A stretch of 49,036 nucleotides of DNA from an uncultured Sphingopyxis sp. (GTDB taxonomy: Bacteria > Pseudomonadota > Alphaproteobacteria > Sphingomonadales > Sphingomonadaceae), in contig CAKZIN010000043.1 in assembly GCA_936933955.1 (NCBI GenBank), forward strand, positions 1 to 49,036, in the 5' to 3' direction. Positions 9,856 to 17,597 of this stretch are shown here, in pieces. The notes under the pieces were generated by a model that was not told where the DNA came from, did no database searches, and saw only the letters and a list, made by a program, of their open reading frames with translations. The stretch's first letter is position 1; each line of letters begins with the position of its first letter. The translations under genes were made by a program, and so were the position numbers.

Positions 9856-10287
9856 ATGATCCACATCTCCCGCGCCGCCACCATCGCCCTCGCCTCCGCT
9901 GCCGCGCTGACGCTCAGCGCCTGCGCTGGGGGGAGCGCATCAGCGCCGCCCGCCCGCCCGACGGCCGGAGTTCCGCCACGCACGGGGGAACGCCCCGCGA
10001 CCAACTTCCACCGCACCCCCGTCGTCCCCACCGCACGCGGCAGCGCGAGCGGGCTCGCGGGAGCCGATGCCGCATCGCTCACCGCGAGCTTTGGCACGCC
10101 GCGCATCGACGTGAACGACGGGCCGGCGCGCAAACTCCAGTGGGTGGGGCAGAGCTGCGTGCTCGACGCCTACCTCTACCCGCAGCGGGAGGGTGCGGCG
10201 CCGACGGTCACCCATGCCGATGCCCGCACGCGCGAAGGCGCCGACGCCGACGTCGCGAGCTGCGTCGCGGCGCTGCGTCGCCGCTAA
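9856..10287 (+). CDS. Putative lipoprotein of unknown function
   Basis: 143 aa. The N-terminus has a positively charged start, a hydrophobic run and a lipobox LSAC at about residues 19-22 (cleavage before Cys22), which predicts a lipid-anchored envelope protein. The mature region is Pro/Ala/Arg-rich at first and then holds a small domain with WVGQSCVLDAYLYPQ and a closing ASCVAALRRR. Two cysteines (in QSCVLD and ASCVAAL) could form a disulfide. This arrangement is seen in small Sphingomonas lipoproteins without assigned function. It is transcribed divergently from the ribD-operon leader gene, with a 66-bp gap. Confidence 0.72.
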   Translation: MIHISRAATIALASAAALTLSACAGGSASAPPARPTAGVPPRTGERPATNFHRTPVVPTARGSASGLAGADAASLTASFGTPRIDVNDGPARKLQWVGQSCVLDAYLYPQREGAAPTVTHADARTREGADADVASCVAALRRR

Positions 10288-10303
10288 ACTCGGCGCCTGC
10301 CTG

Positions 10304-11032
10304 TCAGCGGTGAGGCGCGGTCATCGTCGCCCACACGGGCAGATGATCGCTCGCGCGCGAGGCGGTGGCGCTGTGGTGGACCCCGCACGCTTCGGCGCTC
10401 AGCCCGCCACAGTGGACGATGCGGTCGAGCATGGCCACCGGGCGCCGCGTGTGAAAGCTGCGCCCCGGCGCCAGCACCTCATGCCCACGCGCGGCGAATT
10501 CGCGCAGCGCTCCCCCATCGGGCGACCATTCGTTGAGGTCGCCCATCATCACCGTCGGCAGCGGCGGCACACACTCGTCGCAATGCGCCAGGATCGCGCG
10601 CACCTGCTGGCGGCGGCGGATACCGGACAGGTCGAGGTGCATGGCGACGACCCGCAGGACCAGCCCGCGCACCTCGACATCGACGGAGATCGCCCCGCGC
10701 GGCTCCACCGTCGGGATCGGCACGATGCGCGTCGCGAGCACCTTGACCCCGCGCCTCACCAGCACCGCATTGCCGTGCCAGCCGATGCTGTCGGGGCGTG
10801 TGTCGAGCTGAACGGGGACGTAGCGCCCGTGATTGTCGATCATGTCGATCGGCAGCGCGCTCGCCCGGCGACCGAAGCGGCGATCCGCCTCCTGCAGGGC
10901 GACCACGTCGGCGTCGATTTCGTGCAGCACGGTGAGGATGCGTTCGGGGTCGCGCTTGCGGTCGAGCCCGATCGCCTTGTGGATGTTGTAGCTGGCGACC
11001 TTGACCGAGGCGCCGGACTTGGCGCGCGTCAT
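10304..11032 (-). CDS. Endonuclease/exonuclease/phosphatase (EEP) family hydrolase
   Basis: This 242-aa protein has the DNase-I-like fold motifs in order: VASYNIHKA near the N-terminus, DVVALQEADRR (catalytic Glu), HGNAVLVRR, MHLDLSGIRRRQQ, VMMGDLNEW (Asp and Asn) and a terminal ASDHLPVWA (Asp-His pair). These are the metal and active-site residues of the EEP superfamily. Bacterial members without partner domains are often annotated as phosphodiesterases acting on lipids or nucleic acids, and the true substrate is unknown. An ATG at 11030-11032 overlapping the DUF924 stop was chosen as start. No signal peptide is seen. Confidence 0.87.
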   Translation of the reverse strand: MTRAKSGASVKVASYNIHKAIGLDRKRDPERILTVLHEIDADVVALQEADRRFGRRASALPIDMIDNHGRYVPVQLDTRPDSIGWHGNAVLVRRGVKVLATRIVPIPTVEPRGAISVDVEVRGLVLRVVAMHLDLSGIRRRQQVRAILAHCDECVPPLPTVMMGDLNEWSPDGGALREFAARGHEVLAPGRSFHTRRPVAMLDRIVHCGGLSAEACGVHHSATASRASDHLPVWATMTAPHR

Positions 11033-11625
11033 CAAAAGGCGGCACCCGTGGCCACGGCCTCCGCCTCGCCCGGGCGGTCGGCCCGCCCGAGCGCCGCGTT
11101 GCGATGCGGGAAGCGGCCGAAGCGGTCGATCACGTCGTAGTGGCGCTGCGCATAGTCGGCATATTCCGCATTGCCGAGCGCGCCGAACAGCCGCAGCGAT
11201 TCGCGCTGATCCTCTATATCCTCGCTATGTTCGAAGGGGAGGTAGAGGAACAGGCGTTCGTCCGGACTGCGCTCGCGATCGAGGCCCCGGTCCACGACCG
11301 CCCGCGCGATGGCGAGCGCATGTTCATCAGTGGCGAACGCTTCAGCCGTGCCGCGGTGAATATTGCGCGGTGCCTGATCGAACAGGATGATCGCCGCGAG
11401 CGCCGTGTCGGCATCGCTCGTGAAATGCTCGGGCGGGAGGTGTCGCAGCCCCTCGCGCCACGGGCCGAGGGTGGCCGCGACCTCCGTGTCGAACGCCTCG
11501 CCGCCGTTGAACCAGTGCTGCGCGCCATGACGCTCGAACCAGAAATCGAGCGTCCGCCGCACCCAGTCCGCGGGCGGCGGGGGAGGGAGGGCGTCATCCT
11601 CGCGCGTGTCGCCCGGCTCGGTCAT
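11032..11625 (-). CDS. DUF924 family protein
   Basis: A 197-aa, all-helical protein with the DUF924 signature blocks VRRTLDFWFERHGAQHWFNGG, AAIILFDQAPRNIHRGTAEAF and ERLFLYLPFEHSEDIEDQRES (each given only in part of the block) plus HYDVIDRFGRFPHRNAALGR. The family resembles tetratricopeptide-like helical repeats and has no established function. It is embedded in an operon with 4-bp overlap to tldD and 1-bp overlap to the EEP gene, suggesting translational coupling. The start ATG 11623-11625 fits this overlap. Confidence 0.9.
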   Translation of the reverse strand: MTEPGDTREDDALPPPPPADWVRRTLDFWFERHGAQHWFNGGEAFDTEVAATLGPWREGLRHLPPEHFTSDADTALAAIILFDQAPRNIHRGTAEAFATDEHALAIARAVVDRGLDRERSPDERLFLYLPFEHSEDIEDQRESLRLFGALGNAEYADYAQRHYDVIDRFGRFPHRNAALGRADRPGEAEAVATGAAF

Positions 11626-13067
11626 GCGGCGGTTCCCCCTACGGTCATCGCGTCGATCAGCAGAGTCGGTTGCCCGACGCCCGCGGGAACGCCCTGCCCG
11701 CCCTTGCCGCACATGCCAATGCCTTCATCGAAGGCGAGGTCGTTGCCGATGCCGATCACCCGCGTCAGCACCTCCGGCCCGTCGCCGGTCAGAGTCGCGC
11801 CGCGGATGGGGTGGACGAGCCGGCCATTCTCGACCTTCCACGCCTGCGTGCAGCTAAAGGTGAAGCGGCCCGAGACGATGTCGACCTGCCCGCCGCCGAA
11901 GCTGGTGCAATAGATGCCGTCCTTGACGCGGCTTAGCAGTTCGGCCGGATCATCCTCGCCGCCGCGCATATAGGTGTTGGTCATGCGCGGCATCGGCGCG
12001 TGGGCAAAGCTTTCGCGGCGGCCGTTGCCCGTCGGCGCCATGCCCATCAGCCGCGCATTCTGCCGGTCCTGCATATAGCCGACGAGGATGCCGTCTTCGA
12101 TCAGCACCGTCTCCCCCGTGGGGGTGCCTTCATCGTCGATGCTGAGCGACCCGCGCCGCGCACCCGCGACGGGGGAGAGAAGCGAGCCGTCGTCGATCAC
12201 GCTCACGCCGCTAGCGGCAACGCGTGTGCCCAGTCGCCCGGCGAAGGCGCTCGTCCCTTTCCGGTTGAAATCGCCCTCGAGGCCATGGCCCACCGCTTCG
12301 TGCAGCAGGATGCCAGGCCAGCCGGGGCCGAGCAGCACGGTCGTGGTGCCCGCGGGCGCGGGCTTTGCATCCAGGTTATGCAGCGCCTGCGCCAGCGCCG
12401 TGTCGATGCCGCGCTGCCAGGTGGCGGGATCGAGGAGGTCGTCCGCCTGCCGCCGCCCGCCGATGCCGAAGCTGCCGCTCTCCCGTCGACCGTTCGCTTC
12501 GGCAACGATGTTGATGTTGAGCCGCACCAGCGGGCGCACATCCTGGGTGCGCGTGCCGTCGGCGCGGACGATGCCGACCACGCTCCAGCTGGTCGACAGG
12601 CTGACGCTGACCTGCACCACGCGCGGGTCGCGCGCGCGCGCGGCGGCGTCGATCTGCTGGCACAGCGCCACCTTCTCAGCGAAGCCCGGCGCGTCGAGCG
12701 GGGACGCATCGTCGTAGAGGCGGGCGTTGGTGGCGCGCGGCGGCGGCGCGGGATCGTCGCGGCGGGGCTCGATCAGCCGCAGCGATTCGCCCGCGCGGCG
12801 GATGGCGGCGGCGTCGATGCGGTTGGCGTGGGCGAAACCGGTCTGCTCCCCCGACACGGCGCGCAACCCGAACCCCGCATCGGTCGAACGGTCAGCCGTC
12901 GTCAGCCGCCCGTCGTCAAAGCCGAGCGTCTCGCTCTCATGGTGGGCGAGGTAGAGTTCGCCATCCTCCGCCGCGCCGATCGCCGCGAGGGTCAGCGCCA
13001 GCGCTTCGTCAGGGTCGAGCGCGCCGTCGGGAAACAGGAGTGTGGTGGGGTCAACCGGCTTGGTCAT
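11622..13067 (-). CDS. tldD: Metalloprotease TldD
   Basis: 481 aa. The zinc-binding HEAVGH motif lies at 256-261, followed by GLEGDFNRKG, which is diagnostic of TldD rather than its inactive partner TldE/PmbA. The N-terminal half shows the usual domain swap region (AHHESETLGFDDGRL) and the C-terminal half IEDGILVGYMQDRQNARLM and NTYMRGGEDD. TldD with TldE forms a heterodimeric protease that trims unfolded peptides; in enterobacteria it matures microcin B17 and helps degrade the CcdA antitoxin. TldE is not in the window. A zf-CHCC gene lies 54 bp upstream and DUF924 overlaps its stop. Confidence 0.95.
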   Translation of the reverse strand: MTKPVDPTTLLFPDGALDPDEALALTLAAIGAAEDGELYLAHHESETLGFDDGRLTTADRSTDAGFGLRAVSGEQTGFAHANRIDAAAIRRAGESLRLIEPRRDDPAPPPRATNARLYDDASPLDAPGFAEKVALCQQIDAAARARDPRVVQVSVSLSTSWSVVGIVRADGTRTQDVRPLVRLNINIVAEANGRRESGSFGIGGRRQADDLLDPATWQRGIDTALAQALHNLDAKPAPAGTTTVLLGPGWPGILLHEAVGHGLEGDFNRKGTSAFAGRLGTRVAASGVSVIDDGSLLSPVAGARRGSLSIDDEGTPTGETVLIEDGILVGYMQDRQNARLMGMAPTGNGRRESFAHAPMPRMTNTYMRGGEDDPAELLSRVKDGIYCTSFGGGQVDIVSGRFTFSCTQAWKVENGRLVHPIRGATLTGDGPEVLTRVIGIGNDLAFDEGIGMCGKGGQGVPAGVGQPTLLIDAMTVGGTAA

Positions 13068-13121
13068 GCGCGCGGATATGGCGTCGCACGCCGCCGCGCA
13101 CCAGCCCCTCCGCCTCCCGCG

Positions 13122-13355
13122 TTAGAGCCCGGCCGCGTCGCCGACGTCGCGACCCTCGCCCGCGCGGGCATTGTCCGCGGGCCCGCCGACAAGGATGAAC
13201 CGGCGGTCGCAATAGCCGCAGTCGACATGGCCGATGTCGGGGTCGATCTGCAGCCAGACGCGCGGATGGCCGAGCGCGGTTCCGGCGACGTCGCTCGCCC
13301 CCATGCAGGACACGCGGAGATGGTCGGTGCGGGTGATTTCGGGCGCGTTATGCAT
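13122..13355 (-). CDS. Zinc-finger domain (zf-CHCC) protein
   Basis: A 77-aa protein with a single zinc site of the CHCC type: Cys in RVSCMG, His in LGHPRVWLQID, and the pair in HVDCGYCDRRF. This is the fold of the mitochondrial complex I subunit NDUFS6 and its short alphaproteobacterial homologues, where it is found near the NADH dehydrogenase or alone. Residues after the pair are a Gly/Asp-rich tail. The ATG at 13353-13355 is used. The gene probably starts the zf-CHCC/tldD/DUF924/EEP run. Confidence 0.88.
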   Translation of the reverse strand: MHNAPEITRTDHLRVSCMGASDVAGTALGHPRVWLQIDPDIGHVDCGYCDRRFILVGGPADNARAGEGRDVGDAAGL

Positions 13356-13412
13356 CGCTCGTTCGGCTAGCAAACACCCGCCGCGCCAGCAACATCGGCG
13401 TGCGGCGCGAGG

Positions 13413-14033
13413 CTAGTTGTAATTGAGCGTGACGGTGAAGGTGCCCACATAATCCCCCGGCGCCTGGTTGGCCCCGACGTTGAGCGTTCCGCCCACCACA
13501 AAGCTGAAGGCGCCGTTGCGCGACGAAATGGTGAAGACCCGCGGCACGGTCGACAGCGGGGTCTCCGGGTTGGCGGCCATCAGCATGTTGGTGACGGTCA
13601 TCGTCCCGCCGCGCCCGTTGGTGAGCGTGATCGTGTTCGATCCGCTCGATATGGTGACGGTGCGCAGATAAGTGCCCCAGCCGACGAACATGGCGGGGCT
13701 GACGGTTCCGCCGATCAGCGTCGGGGGGGTGCCCGGCACGGGTCTCGTCGGTGTCCCTGCGGGTATCACCGTGCGCGAGCCGTCGGGGTCGAGCACCACC
13801 TGCCCCGGTGCCGTGCCTGCGATGATCTGCCCGAAGTGCATGTCGCGGGTTTTCATGAACGACAGCGGGCGAAGCACGCGCGCGTTGCCGGTGCCGGTGG
13901 CGCGATTGGTCGGCGGCGCCGTCTGCGCCTCCGCAGCACTCGCCGCGCACGCCATCCACGCCGCGCCAAGCAGCGCTACGGCGCGCACACGGCGCGACCT
14001 CCGTCGGGCAAAAAGAAGGCTGGTCCCCTCCAC
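13413..14033 (-). CDS. Secreted DUF4402 domain protein
   Basis: 206 aa. A basic start (RRRSRR) and a hydrophobic run ending in ASAAEA (about residue 36) form a signal peptide. The mature part is one beta-rich domain with PLSFMKTRDMHFGQIIAG, a VVLDPDGSRTV strand and a closing PGDYVGTFTVTLNYN, the pattern of DUF4402. Such proteins are common in sphingomonads and often resemble pilin-like or adhesin subunits in strand layout, with the C-terminal strand ending in an aromatic or Asn. It is transcribed divergently from the ABC ATPase. No chaperone-usher genes are nearby. Confidence 0.87.
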   Translation of the reverse strand: MEGTSLLFARRRSRRVRAVALLGAAWMACAASAAEAQTAPPTNRATGTGNARVLRPLSFMKTRDMHFGQIIAGTAPGQVVLDPDGSRTVIPAGTPTRPVPGTPPTLIGGTVSPAMFVGWGTYLRTVTISSGSNTITLTNGRGGTMTVTNMLMAANPETPLSTVPRVFTISSRNGAFSFVVGGTLNVGANQAPGDYVGTFTVTLNYN

Positions 14034-14144
14034 GCCCGGAGCATTGCCGCACGAACCAACAAATTTGCTTTCCCCTTTGTGGTAAATGCGATGTTTACGT
14101 CCCCGCCGTTGCGCGGCGGCGCGGTTGCGTTAGGGGTGACGGTC

Positions 14145-15074
14145 ATGGACTCCGCGCAGCACGCGGCGATCGAACTGCGGTCGCTTTCCAAGACATATAG
14201 CGGCGGCAAGCAGGCGCTCGACGACGTCACGCTGACCGTGCCGCAGGGCAGCATCTACGGGCTGCTCGGCCCCAATGGCGCGGGCAAATCGACGCTCATC
14301 AACATCCTCTCGGGGATGGTGATGAAGAGCGGCGGGAGCGCGCGCATCTGGGGGTTCGACATCGACGAACACCCGCGCAATGCCAAAGCGTCGATCGGCG
14401 TCGTGCCGCAAGAGATCGTCTTCGATCCCTTCTTCACGCCATTCGAGACGCTGGAGCTGGTCGGCGGCCTCTACGGCGTCCCCAAGGCGGAGCGCCGGTC
14501 GATGGACCTGCTCCGCGCGGTCGGGCTGGAGGACAAGGCCAACGCTTATGCGCGCACCCTGTCAGGCGGCATGAAGCGCCGCTTGCTGGTCGCCAAGGCG
14601 CTGGTCCATGCGCCGCCGATCGTGGTGCTCGACGAACCGACCGCCGGAGTCGACATCGACCTGCGCCGCCAGCTGTGGGACTATGTGAAGCGCCTCAACA
14701 ATGAGGGCGTGACGATCGTCCTGACGACGCATTATCTCGAAGAGGCGGAGCAGCTGTGTGACCGCATCGCGATCATCAATCACGGTCGCCTGATCGCTGA
14801 CAAACCGACGCGCGAACTGGTCGGCATGGCGCGCGAAAAGGTGGTGGTGCTTACGCTCGAGGAAGGGGCAACCGTTGCGCTGCCCGATGTCGGGTCGTTC
14901 GAAAAGGTCGAACAGACCGGCGAGCGCGAGCTGACCGTCACCTACAACAAGGACCACGCCAACGCGGGCGACGTGCTCGCCATCGCCCAGTCGGCGGGGC
15001 TGAAGGTGGTCGACGTCTCCACGCGCGAGGCGGATTTGGAGGACGTGTTCCTCGGGCTCACGCGCGCGGCGTAA
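14145..15074 (+). CDS. ABC transporter ATP-binding protein (YadG/CcmA-like), no permease seen
   Basis: 309 aa. It contains Walker A GPNGAGKST (42-50), Q-loop region VVPQE (87-90), signature LSGGM (139-143), Walker B IVVLDE (159-164) and H-loop His196 in TTHYLEE. The C-terminal extension (about 240-309) is of the drug/antibiotic-exporter type and ends VDVSTREADLEDVFLGLT. Such ATPases usually pair with an ABC-2 permease in the next gene, but here a palindromic repeat and an unrelated minus-strand gene follow. The partner must lie elsewhere or is not needed. The start ATG 14145 was chosen by comparison with the family's usual length. Confidence 0.92.
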   Translation: MDSAQHAAIELRSLSKTYSGGKQALDDVTLTVPQGSIYGLLGPNGAGKSTLINILSGMVMKSGGSARIWGFDIDEHPRNAKASIGVVPQEIVFDPFFTPFETLELVGGLYGVPKAERRSMDLLRAVGLEDKANAYARTLSGGMKRRLLVAKALVHAPPIVVLDEPTAGVDIDLRRQLWDYVKRLNNEGVTIVLTTHYLEEAEQLCDRIAIINHGRLIADKPTRELVGMAREKVVVLTLEEGATVALPDVGSFEKVEQTGERELTVTYNKDHANAGDVLAIAQSAGLKVVDVSTREADLEDVFLGLTRAA

Positions 15075-15095
15075 CGACTGGCACCCCAACACTCA

Positions 15096-15195
15096 CGTGC
15101 CCCTGCGAAGGCAGGGGCCCATCTCCCGCGCTTTCGATCACTGCCGAACCTGACGCCGATAGCATGTGATGGGCCCCTGCCTCCGCAGGGGCACG
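15096..15195. repeat. Long inverted repeat, TGCCCCTGC...GCAGGGGCA family, copy 1
   Basis: CGTGCCCCTGC (15096) to GGGGCCCAT (15122) is repeated in inverted form as ATGGGCCCCTGCCTCCGCAG (15169 onward, to GGGCACG at 15195). The two arms would give a stem of about 27 bp, and each arm also folds on itself. It sits directly after the ABC ATPase stop and may act as a transcript end. A second copy is at 31168-31265. Confidence 0.8.
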
Positions 15196-15221
15196 GCGAG
15201 TTAGGTCGCGCCCTCACACAC

Positions 15222-15252
15222 AAAAAAAGGGGCACCGCTTTCGCGATGCCCC
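15222..15252 (-). terminator. Intrinsic terminator of the WGxxGxxG gene
   Basis: On the minus strand a 10-bp stem (GGGGCATCGC with GCGGTGCCCC, one G-U pair) closes a GAAA tetraloop and is followed by seven T residues (A run at 15222-15228 on the plus strand). It lies 26 bp after the 15279 stop. Confidence 0.85.
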
Positions 15253-15278
15253 TCCGACAAACAGCCTGTCGCTACAGC

Positions 15279-15569
15279 TCAGAGGCGGTTGCGGTTGTTC
15301 GGGTCGGTGGGATCGGCGACCCCCGGACGACCCACCGGATCGGTGTGCGTGCGGGTGGTGGTGGTATGGTGATGCTCTTCACGACGCTCGCGACCGAGCA
15401 GGCCGGCAAGACCGATCAGGCCAAGCACACCCCACGGAAAGCCGTCGCGGCCTTCACGCGTCGTGGTTTCGGTCGTCCGCGTCGTATCGGCGGTCGTGGT
15501 ATCCTGCGCCACCGCCGGAGCGGCTGCGAACAGCGCGGCACCGACAGCCGCCATTGCGAGTTTCTTCAT
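15279..15569 (-). CDS. WGxxGxxG-type small secreted or membrane protein
   Basis: A 96-aa protein with an N-terminal signal (MKKLAMAAVGAALFAAAPAVAQ, about residues 1-22, cleavage after AVA). A Thr-rich linker follows, then a hydrophobic stretch WGVLGLIGLAGLLGRERR (46-63) fitting the WGxxGxxG pattern and followed by a charged and His/Thr-rich tail. This layout recalls sorting-type or small stress proteins in which a glycine-rich helix anchors the product in the membrane. Function is unknown. It has its own terminator and a possible EcfG-type promoter upstream, so it is probably a single-gene unit under stress control. Confidence 0.75.
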   Translation of the reverse strand: MKKLAMAAVGAALFAAAPAVAQDTTTADTTRTTETTTREGRDGFPWGVLGLIGLAGLLGRERREEHHHTTTTRTHTDPVGRPGVADPTDPNNRNRL

Positions 15570-15615
15570 GGGCACACCCTCCCTTTGCACGACCGCAGCG
15601 GTCGTTACATGATCG

Positions 15616-15640
15616 AACCGGTTCGCAGGAGGTTGGTTCC
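15616..15640 (-). promoter_or_regulatory. Candidate EcfG-type promoter of the WGxxGxxG gene
   Basis: On the minus strand GGAAC (plus 15636-15640) is followed after 16 nt by GGTT (plus 15616-15619), close to the alphaproteobacterial general-stress consensus GGAAC-N16/17-CGTT (one mismatch in the -10). A 12-bp palindrome CGAACCGGTTCG (15614-15625) overlaps it. Confidence 0.4.
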
Positions 15641-15666
15641 GGCGGACAGAGGATTAGTAACCATCC

Positions 15667-17265
15667 ATGACGCATGACGTAGTGATCATCGGGTCGGGCG
15701 CGGCGGGACTGACTGCGGCGCTGACGCTGGCGGAAAGGCACCGCGTGCTGGTGCTGGCCAAGGGCGCGCTCAGCGATGGCTCGACCGCCTGGGCGCAGGG
15801 CGGGATCGCAGCGGTGCTTGACGCGGGCGACACGTTCGAGAGCCATATCGAGGACACGATGGTCGCCGGCGCGGGGCTCAATCACCGCGACATCGTCGAA
15901 TTCGTCATCGAAAGCGCGCCCGCGGCGATCGAGCGGCTGGCGGCGCTGGGCGTCCCCTTCAACCCCAGCGGCGCGGGCGAAGGCGTGGCGTTCGGCGAAC
16001 GCTGGCACCTCACCCGCGAAGGGGGCCATTCGCACCGCCGCATCGTCCACGTCGACGACGCCACCGGCTGGGCGGTGCAGCAGGCGCTGGAGCGCGCGGC
16101 GCACGCCAACCCCAACATCACGCTACGCCCGGAAATGGTGGCGATCGACCTCATCACCTCGCGTCATCAGGAGGATTATTCGGGCGCGGGCAATGTCTGG
16201 GGCGTCTACGCCTACGACCGCGCGAGCGGTCGGGTGGAGGCGTTCACCGGCCGGGCGACGCTGCTCGCTACCGGCGGAGCAGGCCGCACCTACCTCTTTT
16301 CAACGGCGCCGCGCGGGGCGACCGGGGACGGCATCGCCATGGCCTGGCGCGCAGGCGCGCGGGTGGCGAACATGGAATTCATGCAGTTCCACCCAACCTG
16401 CCTCTACAACCTCGACGTCAAGAACTTCCTCATCACCGAAGCGGTGCGCGGTGAAGGCGGGCGGCTGATCAACCCCAAGACCGGGCGGCGCTACATGCCC
16501 GACTACGACCCGCGTGCGGAGCTTGCCCCGCGCGACATCGTCGCCCGTGCCAACGATGCGGAGATCAAGCGCGACGGACTCGACTACGTTCACCTCGACA
16601 TCAGCCATCAGCCCCCGGAGTTCGTGAAGGGGCACTTTCCCAATATCTACGAGAAGCTGATCGGGCTCGGCATCGACATCACCAGGGAGCCGATCCCGGT
16701 GGTGCCCGCGCAGCACTATACCTGCGGCGGCGTGATGGTGGATCGCAACGGACGCACCGACCTCCCCGGGCTCTACGCTGCGGGCGAATGCACTATGTCG
16801 GGGCTGCACGGCGCCAACCGCCTCGCCTCCAACTCTCTGCTCGAATGTTTCGTGTTCGGGGAGGCTGCGGCGCGCGACATTGTGGCGCGATTCGACGAAC
16901 TACCGCCGCCCCCGCCGGTGCGCGGCTGGGACGAAAGCCGCGTCACCGAACCCGACGAGGAGGTGATCGTCGCGCACAACTGGCGCGAGCTGCGGCGCTT
17001 CATGTGGGACTATGTCGGCATCGTCCGCACCACCAAACGACTCGAGCGCGCGATGCACCGCGTCGACCTGCTCAGCCGGGAGGTGGAGGAATATTACGGC
17101 AATGTCCGCGTCACCCCCGACCTCATCGAACTGCGCAACCTGGTCGAGGTGGCGCGGCTGATCGTGCGCTCGGCGCTGGCGCGCAAGGAGAGCCGGGGGC
17201 TTCACTACACGCTCGATTACCCCGCAATGTCGCCGGTTGCGCAGGATACGGTGCTGACGCCGTAG
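15667..17265 (+). CDS. nadB: L-aspartate oxidase
   Basis: 532-aa FAD enzyme that oxidises L-aspartate to iminoaspartate for quinolinate synthesis. The FAD-binding GSGAAGLTAAL is at 10-20; the substrate-binding GGHSHRRIVHVDDATG comes around residues 119-134; then PTCLYN, and PAQHYTCGGVMVD with GLYAAGECTMSGLHGANRLASNS (the second covers the FAD end). A C-terminal helical domain follows. This matches NadB rather than the succinate dehydrogenase flavoprotein, whose cysteine pattern and length differ. nadA and nadC are not adjacent. nadD at the left end belongs to the same NAD route. The start ATG 15667 lies 10 nt after GGATTAG. Confidence 0.95.
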   Translation: MTHDVVIIGSGAAGLTAALTLAERHRVLVLAKGALSDGSTAWAQGGIAAVLDAGDTFESHIEDTMVAGAGLNHRDIVEFVIESAPAAIERLAALGVPFNPSGAGEGVAFGERWHLTREGGHSHRRIVHVDDATGWAVQQALERAAHANPNITLRPEMVAIDLITSRHQEDYSGAGNVWGVYAYDRASGRVEAFTGRATLLATGGAGRTYLFSTAPRGATGDGIAMAWRAGARVANMEFMQFHPTCLYNLDVKNFLITEAVRGEGGRLINPKTGRRYMPDYDPRAELAPRDIVARANDAEIKRDGLDYVHLDISHQPPEFVKGHFPNIYEKLIGLGIDITREPIPVVPAQHYTCGGVMVDRNGRTDLPGLYAAGECTMSGLHGANRLASNSLLECFVFGEAAARDIVARFDELPPPPPVRGWDESRVTEPDEEVIVAHNWRELRRFMWDYVGIVRTTKRLERAMHRVDLLSREVEEYYGNVRVTPDLIELRNLVEVARLIVRSALARKESRGLHYTLDYPAMSPVAQDTVLTP

Positions 17266-17314
17266 GGGGGGCAGTATCCCCCCTCCCCATGGGGGGGTGC
17301 GCCCTCCTCCCTCC

Positions 17315-17461
17315 CCTCCCCCTTGTGGGGAGGGGTCGGGGGTGGGGGCCCGCTCGCATCTGCGAGCGAAAGAGGCTCATCGCGGCCTAGCGCTACGAGT
17401 CTTCACGAGCCGCAGACGCGGCTCTGCCCCCATCCCTACCCCTCCCCACAAGGGGGAGGAG
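17315..17461. repeat. Long inverted repeat, CTCCCC...GGGGAG family, copy 2
   Basis: The 332-bp gap after nadB holds CTCCCCCTTGTGGGGAGGGG with GGGGTGGGGGCC at the left and GCCCCCATCCCTACCCCTCC CCACAAGGGGGAGG at the right. Inside lie two hairpins (CGCTCGCA/TGCGAGCG at 17351-17368 and GAGCCGC/GCGGCTC at 17407-17424). The rest of the gap (17462-17597) contains no gene; GGAGGA at 17585-17590 is the ribosome-binding site of the next gene. Confidence 0.8.
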
Positions 17462-17597
17462 GAGTCTCAACAAGCACGCAATTCCCGCGTTTTTGGTGTG
17501 AACTTAGGGTGAACTTTCGACCTCGCTTCGGGCTTGATCCACGGCCCGGCTTTCCCGAAGCTCCGGGACATCGACGCAGCAAACGGAGGAAGCCGGC

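Noticed and set aside
14082..14098. GTAAA-N7-TTTAC dyad between the DUF4402 and ABC genes as an operator
   Set aside because: A five-base half-site is too short to distinguish from chance in an AT-richer spacer, and no regulator is adjacent.
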